From positions 1 to 55,405 of the forward strand of contig DIVW01000039.1 of the NCBI GenBank assembly GCA_002428365.1: a DNA stretch of 55,405 bases. The letters are read 5' to 3'. This stretch comes from Propionibacteriaceae bacterium UBA6122. GTDB lineage: Bacteria; Actinomycetota; Actinomycetes; Propionibacteriales; Propionibacteriaceae. This document shows positions 51,710 to 55,405 of the stretch, piece after piece. Below the pieces are notes generated by a model. The model saw only the letters and a program-made list of their open reading frames with translations. It did not search any database and was not told the DNA's origin. A program made the translations under genes and the position numbers. Numbering within the stretch: position 1 is the stretch's first letter; every line of letters starts with the position of its first letter.

Positions 51710-54700
51710 GTGTCGGCCGAATTCGTCCATCTGCACTGCCACTCGGAATATTCGATGCTGGACGGTGCTGCGCGCCTGAAAGACCTAGTCACCACCGCCG
51801 AGGGCATGGGCATGAACGCGCTGGCGATCACCGACCACGGAAACCTCTTCGGCGCCTACGAGTTCTACAAGGTCGCCAAGAACACCTCGGTGAAGCCGAT
51901 CATTGGGTTGGAGGCGTACCTGACGCCGAAGACGCATCGCAGCGAACGCAAGCGGGTGCAGTTCGGTGACGGCACCGGTGATGACGTCGCCTCTAAAGGC
52001 GCCTACACCCACATGACCATCTGGGCGGAAAACCCGGCCGGCATGCACAACCTGTTTCGGTTGAGCTCGCTCAGCTCACTGGAGGGGTTCTTTTACAAGC
52101 CACGCGCCGACCGGGAGCTGTTGCACCGCTATGGCAAAGGTCTGATCGCCACTACCGGGTGCCCGTCCGGGGAGGTGCAGACCTACCTTCGCCTCGGGCA
52201 GTACAAGGAGGCGCTCGCCTCGGCAGCCGAGTTCCGCGACATCTTCGGGGCCGGCAACTTCTTCGTGGAGCTGATGGATCACGGCCTGGAGATCGAGACC
52301 CGAGTGAAGGATGATCTGCTGCGCATTTCCCGGGATCTGAAGCTCCCGCTGGTGGCCAGCAACGACCTGCACTACGTGCGGGCCGCCGATGCTGAAGACC
52401 ATGACACGTTGCTGTGTGTCTCCTCCGGCTCGAACAAGGACACCCCCAACCGGTTCCGGTTCGACGGCAGCGGCTACTACTTGAAGTCGCCAGCGGAGAT
52501 GCGGTCGCTTTTCTCCAACCTGCCCGAAGCCTGTGACAACACGCTGCTGATCGCTGAGCGCTGTCAGACCAGTTTCGACGAGGGCGTTGGCACCTACATG
52601 CCGCAGTTCCCGGTGCCAGCCGGGCATAGCGAATCGACCTGGTTCATCCATGACGTCGCCGAAGGGCTCAAGGAGCGCTTCCCGCTTGGGGTGCCGGAAT
52701 ATGCCACCAAGCAGGCGGAGTACGAGGCCGAGATCATCATCGACAAGGGTTACGCCGGGTACTTCCTGGTGGTGGCCGACTTCATCAACTGGGCGAAGAA
52801 GAATGGCATCCGAGTCGGCCCAGGCCGCGGCTCGGGTGCGGGGTCGATGTGTGCCTATGCGATGAAGATCACCGATCTCGACCCAGTGCCGCACGGCCTG
52901 ATTTTCGAGCGCTTCCTGAACCCCGAGCGGCCCTCGATGCCCGACTTCGACGTCGACTTCGACGAGCGCCGCCGCGGTGAGGTGATCCGGTATGTCACCG
53001 AGAAGTACGGTGATGATCGGGTCTGCCAGATCGTCACCTACGGCACCATCAAGGCCAAGCAAGCCATCAAGGATGCCGGGCGGGTGCTGGGGATGCCGTT
53101 CTCGCTGGGGGAGCGGGTCACCAAGGTCTACACCCCGCCGGTGCAGGGCAAAGACGTCGCGCTGGAGGACGTGTTCGATCCGGAGCACGCCCGCTACGGC
53201 GAAGGCACTGAGTTCCGCGAGCTCTACAACACCGACCCCGAGGTCAAACTGGTCGTCGACACCGCTCGCGGCATCGAAGGGCTGAAACGGCAGTGGGGCG
53301 TCCATGCGGCCGGCGTGATCATGTCCAGCGCGCCGCTTAGCGATGTCATCCCGATCATGAAGCGGGAGCAGGACGGGCAGATCATCACTCAGTTCGACTA
53401 CCCGAGCTGCGAGGCGCTTGGCCTGGTGAAGATGGACTTCCTTGGCCTGCGGAACCTGACGATTCTCGACGACGCGGTCAAGAACGTGCAGATCAACCGA
53501 GGCATCGAGCTGGATCTGGACGCGTTGCGCCGCGACATGACTGATCAGGCGACCTACGACCTGCTCGCCTCCGGGGAGACCCTCGGCGTCTTCCAGTTGG
53601 ACGGCGGCGGCCTGCGGTCGTTGCTGAAAATGATGCGTCCAGACAACTTTGAGGACATTTCGGCGACCATCGCGCTCTACCGTCCGGGCCCGATGGGTGC
53701 AGACAGCCACACCAACTACGCCCTGCGTAAGACCGGACGTCAGGCCGTCGAGCCGATCCATCCCGACCTCGCCGAGCCATTGGCCGACATTCTGAACACG
53801 ACCTACGGCCTGATCGTTTACCAGGAACAGATCCAGCAGATCGCGCAGCGGGTGGCCGGCTACAGCCTCGGCCAGGCCGACCTGCTCCGCCGAGCGATGG
53901 GCAAGAAGAAGAAGGAAGTGCTGGAGGCCGAGTTCAAGCCATTCAGCTCCGGCATGCGGGAACGCGGCTACCCCGAGGCCGCGATCAAGACACTGTGGGA
54001 AATCATGGTGCCGTTCGCCGCCTATGCGTTCAACAAGGCGCACTCGGCCGCTTATGGCGTGATCTCCTACTGGACTGCCTACCTGAAGGCGAACTACCCG
54101 GCTGAGTTCATGGCCGCCTTGTTGGAGTCGGTGAAGAGCGACAAAGACAAGACTGCGCTCTACCTCGGCGAATGCCGTCGAATGGGTATCCAGGTGCTGC
54201 CGCCGGATGTCAATGAGTCCGAAGGCATGTTCACCCCGGTCGAGAAGGACATCCGCTACGGACTGGCCGCGGTGCGCAACGTTGGCGAGAACGTGGTCAA
54301 GGGCATCGTGGAGGCCCGGACCGAGCAGGGCAAGGCAACTGACTTCAACGTCTTCCTCAGCCAAATCCCGCTGGTGGCCTGCAACAAGCGGGTGATCGAG
54401 TCACTCATCAAGGCCGGCGCCTTCGACTCGATGGGGCACACCCGGCGGGGGTTGATGGAGTGCTTCGAACGGCGGGTCGATGAAGTGATCGATCTGAAGC
54501 GCAATCAGGCCAACGGTCAAGATGATCTGTTCGGCGATTTCGGATCCACCGAACAGGTGTCCGCCGCGCCGGTGCCCGAAATTCCGGAATGGGACAAGCG
54601 AGTGCGCCTGGCGTTCGAGCGGGAGATGCTCGGGCTCTATGTCAGTGACCACCCGTTGCAAGGTCTCGAACACGTTCTCGTGGCCCAACGCGACCTCAGC

Positions 54701-55222
54701 ATTGGTGAACTACGCGCCGACGATGGCCCCCGGGACGGGATGGTGACGATCGCCGGAATGATCACTCAGGTGGTGCGCAAGCAGACCAAGAACGGCGACC
54801 TGTGGGCGATCGTGACGGTGGAGGATCTGGAATCGGCGATCGAAGTGCTGCTGTTCCCCAAGGTCTACTCCAGCGTCGCAGTCTCCCTGGCCAGCGACAC
54901 TGTGGTGCGAATCAAAGGCCGGGTGCGAACCAAGGACGACAGCCTGGAGATGACCGGCCAGGACGTCGCCTTCCCCGACATCTCCGAGGGCCCCAGCGGT
55001 CCGTTGCTGATCCAACTGCCCGCGGTGCGGTGCACTCCGGCCGTGGTCGAGCAACTCCGGCAGGTGCTCAAGGCGCACCCGGGGGCCACCGAGGTGCGGG
55101 TGAAGCTGGTTTCGGCTACCAACGGCGCCAAGATTTGGAAGCTGGACGAGGGCTTGCGCGTGTCGCCGTCGCGGCCACTGATGGCAGACCTGAAGGCGTT
55201 ACTGGGTCCGTCTTGCGTGTGA
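51710..55222 (+). CDS. dnaE: DNA polymerase III subunit alpha
   Basis: Replicative polymerase of 1170 residues, the length of actinobacterial DnaE1. Domain order: a PHP domain at the N-terminus (FVHLHCHSEYSMLDG, AITDHGNLFGAYEF, ASNDLHYVRAADAEDHDTLLC) in which the metal-binding His and Asp residues are kept, consistent with intrinsic proofreading known from mycobacterial DnaE1. Then come polymerase palm and fingers (GRGSGAGSMCAYA, catalytic aspartates in PDFDVDFDE at about 411-418, YRPGPMGADSHTNYA) and a helix-hairpin-helix region. An OB domain at about 1000-1080 (VTIAGMITQVVRKQTKNGDLWA) is last. GTG at 51710 follows GGAGG by 12 bases, a long spacing. No mutasome-type DnaE2 features are seen. 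Confidence 0.97.
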   Translation: MSAEFVHLHCHSEYSMLDGAARLKDLVTTAEGMGMNALAITDHGNLFGAYEFYKVAKNTSVKPIIGLEAYLTPKTHRSERKRVQFGDGTGDDVASKGAYTHMTIWAENPAGMHNLFRLSSLSSLEGFFYKPRADRELLHRYGKGLIATTGCPSGEVQTYLRLGQYKEALASAAEFRDIFGAGNFFVELMDHGLEIETRVKDDLLRISRDLKLPLVASNDLHYVRAADAEDHDTLLCVSSGSNKDTPNRFRFDGSGYYLKSPAEMRSLFSNLPEACDNTLLIAERCQTSFDEGVGTYMPQFPVPAGHSESTWFIHDVAEGLKERFPLGVPEYATKQAEYEAEIIIDKGYAGYFLVVADFINWAKKNGIRVGPGRGSGAGSMCAYAMKITDLDPVPHGLIFERFLNPERPSMPDFDVDFDERRRGEVIRYVTEKYGDDRVCQIVTYGTIKAKQAIKDAGRVLGMPFSLGERVTKVYTPPVQGKDVALEDVFDPEHARYGEGTEFRELYNTDPEVKLVVDTARGIEGLKRQWGVHAAGVIMSSAPLSDVIPIMKREQDGQIITQFDYPSCEALGLVKMDFLGLRNLTILDDAVKNVQINRGIELDLDALRRDMTDQATYDLLASGETLGVFQLDGGGLRSLLKMMRPDNFEDISATIALYRPGPMGADSHTNYALRKTGRQAVEPIHPDLAEPLADILNTTYGLIVYQEQIQQIAQRVAGYSLGQADLLRRAMGKKKKEVLEAEFKPFSSGMRERGYPEAAIKTLWEIMVPFAAYAFNKAHSAAYGVISYWTAYLKANYPAEFMAALLESVKSDKDKTALYLGECRRMGIQVLPPDVNESEGMFTPVEKDIRYGLAAVRNVGENVVKGIVEARTEQGKATDFNVFLSQIPLVACNKRVIESLIKAGAFDSMGHTRRGLMECFERRVDEVIDLKRNQANGQDDLFGDFGSTEQVSAAPVPEIPEWDKRVRLAFEREMLGLYVSDHPLQGLEHVLVAQRDLSIGELRADDGPRDGMVTIAGMITQVVRKQTKNGDLWAIVTVEDLESAIEVLLFPKVYSSVAVSLASDTVVRIKGRVRTKDDSLEMTGQDVAFPDISEGPSGPLLIQLPAVRCTPAVVEQLRQVLKAHPGATEVRVKLVSATNGAKIWKLDEGLRVSPSRPLMADLKALLGPSCV

Positions 55223-55276
55223 GCGGCTGTTGCGTCTGCCCCGAGGGTGCGGCGACCGGTTTCGGCCATCCTCCGA

Positions 55277-55282
55277 TATCCT
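55277..55282 (+). promoter_or_regulatory. Leaderless -10 box of the last gene
   Basis: TATCCT ends 6 bases before the GTG at 55289, with no Shine-Dalgarno between. Confidence 0.4.
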
Positions 55283-55288
55283 GCCGAG

Positions 55289-55405
55289 GTGAGTACCACC
55301 GTCGCTGAGGAGCTTGAGTCACGCCCGGATCGGCCGCCGTCCTCATCGGTGGTCGCCTGGATCGCGCTGCTGGCAGGCCTGTCGCTGGTGGTCGGTGCGC
55401 TGGCC
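55289..55405 (+). CDS. Start of an unknown membrane protein (3' end outside window)
   Basis: The first 39 codons of a frame that stays open to the end of the window. After a hydrophilic stretch (STTVAEELESRPDRPPSSS) comes a hydrophobic helix VVAWIALLAGLSLVVGALA at residues 21-39. The GTG lies 6 bases after a TATCCT box, which supports it being a real gene. No family can be named from this fragment. Confidence 0.5.
   Translation, partial: MSTTVAEELESRPDRPPSSSVVAWIALLAGLSLVVGALA

Noticed and set aside
52076..54364. A 762-codon open frame antisense to dnaE
   Set aside because: It lies wholly inside a perfect DnaE coding sequence. Long antisense frames are expected in high-GC genes with biased third positions, and its translation shows no domain.

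Overview
The window is chromosomal DNA from a high-GC actinobacterium. A member of the Propionibacteriaceae or a close relative is the best guess. The evidence is the F1 ATPase beta-epsilon-DUF2550 order, the NucS mismatch endonuclease, a PduO-type cobalamin adenosyltransferase and a methylmalonyl-CoA epimerase. Further support comes from the GlgE glucan pathway, the iscS-mnmA-MetE-like-ligA-ACT-gatCAB order, the hisI-trpE-small membrane protein-trpC-trpB-trpA-lgt-gltB-gltD order, frequent GTG/TTG starts and many apparently leaderless genes. The species cannot be named from sequence reading alone. I see no rRNA, tRNA, CRISPR array, insertion sequence, prophage or transfer signature, so this looks like core genome with a few unusual details.

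Layout. 1-1533: end of the ATP synthase operon. 1548-4904: corrinoid adenosyltransferase with a repetitive tail, cyclophilin-type lipoprotein, alpha/beta hydrolase with a small zinc-finger-like partner, and nucS. 4952-9492 (minus): AI-2E family permease, DivIVA-like coiled coil, methylmalonyl-CoA epimerase, phosphoglucomutase. 9547-10425: YbbN-like thioredoxin-fold/TPR protein. 10435-18766 (minus): a glucan operon in the order glgX, glgE, mak-glgB fusion, Nudix hydrolase. 18879-24469: cysteine desulfurase, mnmA, MetE-like protein, ligA, small membrane protein. 24477-25097 (minus): ACT-domain protein. 25208-30685: gatC-gatA-gatB-VanZ-helicase. 30755-33024 (minus): serC-serA. 33025-33597: the only gap above 300 bases, with a large inverted repeat and a palindrome. 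33598-36125: response regulator and an atypical membrane histidine kinase. 36146-48459: hisI, the trp genes, lgt and gltBD. 48527-55405: polytopic membrane protein, arginase (minus), DUF1697 protein, dnaE and the start of one more membrane protein.

How the genes work together. The glycogen block combines maltose-1-phosphate formation (maltokinase), polymerisation (GlgE), branching (GlgB) and debranching (GlgX); phosphoglucomutase lies about 1.7 kb downstream. IscS supplies sulfur to MnmA for tRNA 2-thiouridine. GatCAB makes Gln-tRNA or Asn-tRNA by transamidation, using glutamine whose nitrogen balance also involves GltBD. SerA and SerC supply serine, one of the substrates of TrpAB. Lgt would lipidate the cyclophilin-like lipoprotein.

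The most interesting points are: the in-frame maltokinase-GlgB fusion that keeps an intact Shine-Dalgarno and ATG for GlgB inside its linker; a perfect 13-bp inverted repeat in the tail of lgt; the 17-bp inverted repeat upstream of serC; a two-component pair whose kinase lacks the usual acidic residue of the ATP-lid region, next to hisI/trpE; a truncated-GNAT plus Nudix fusion coupled to glgB; and a recurring -10 box placed 6-7 bases before SD-less starts. I did not find a clear, wholly undescribed system.
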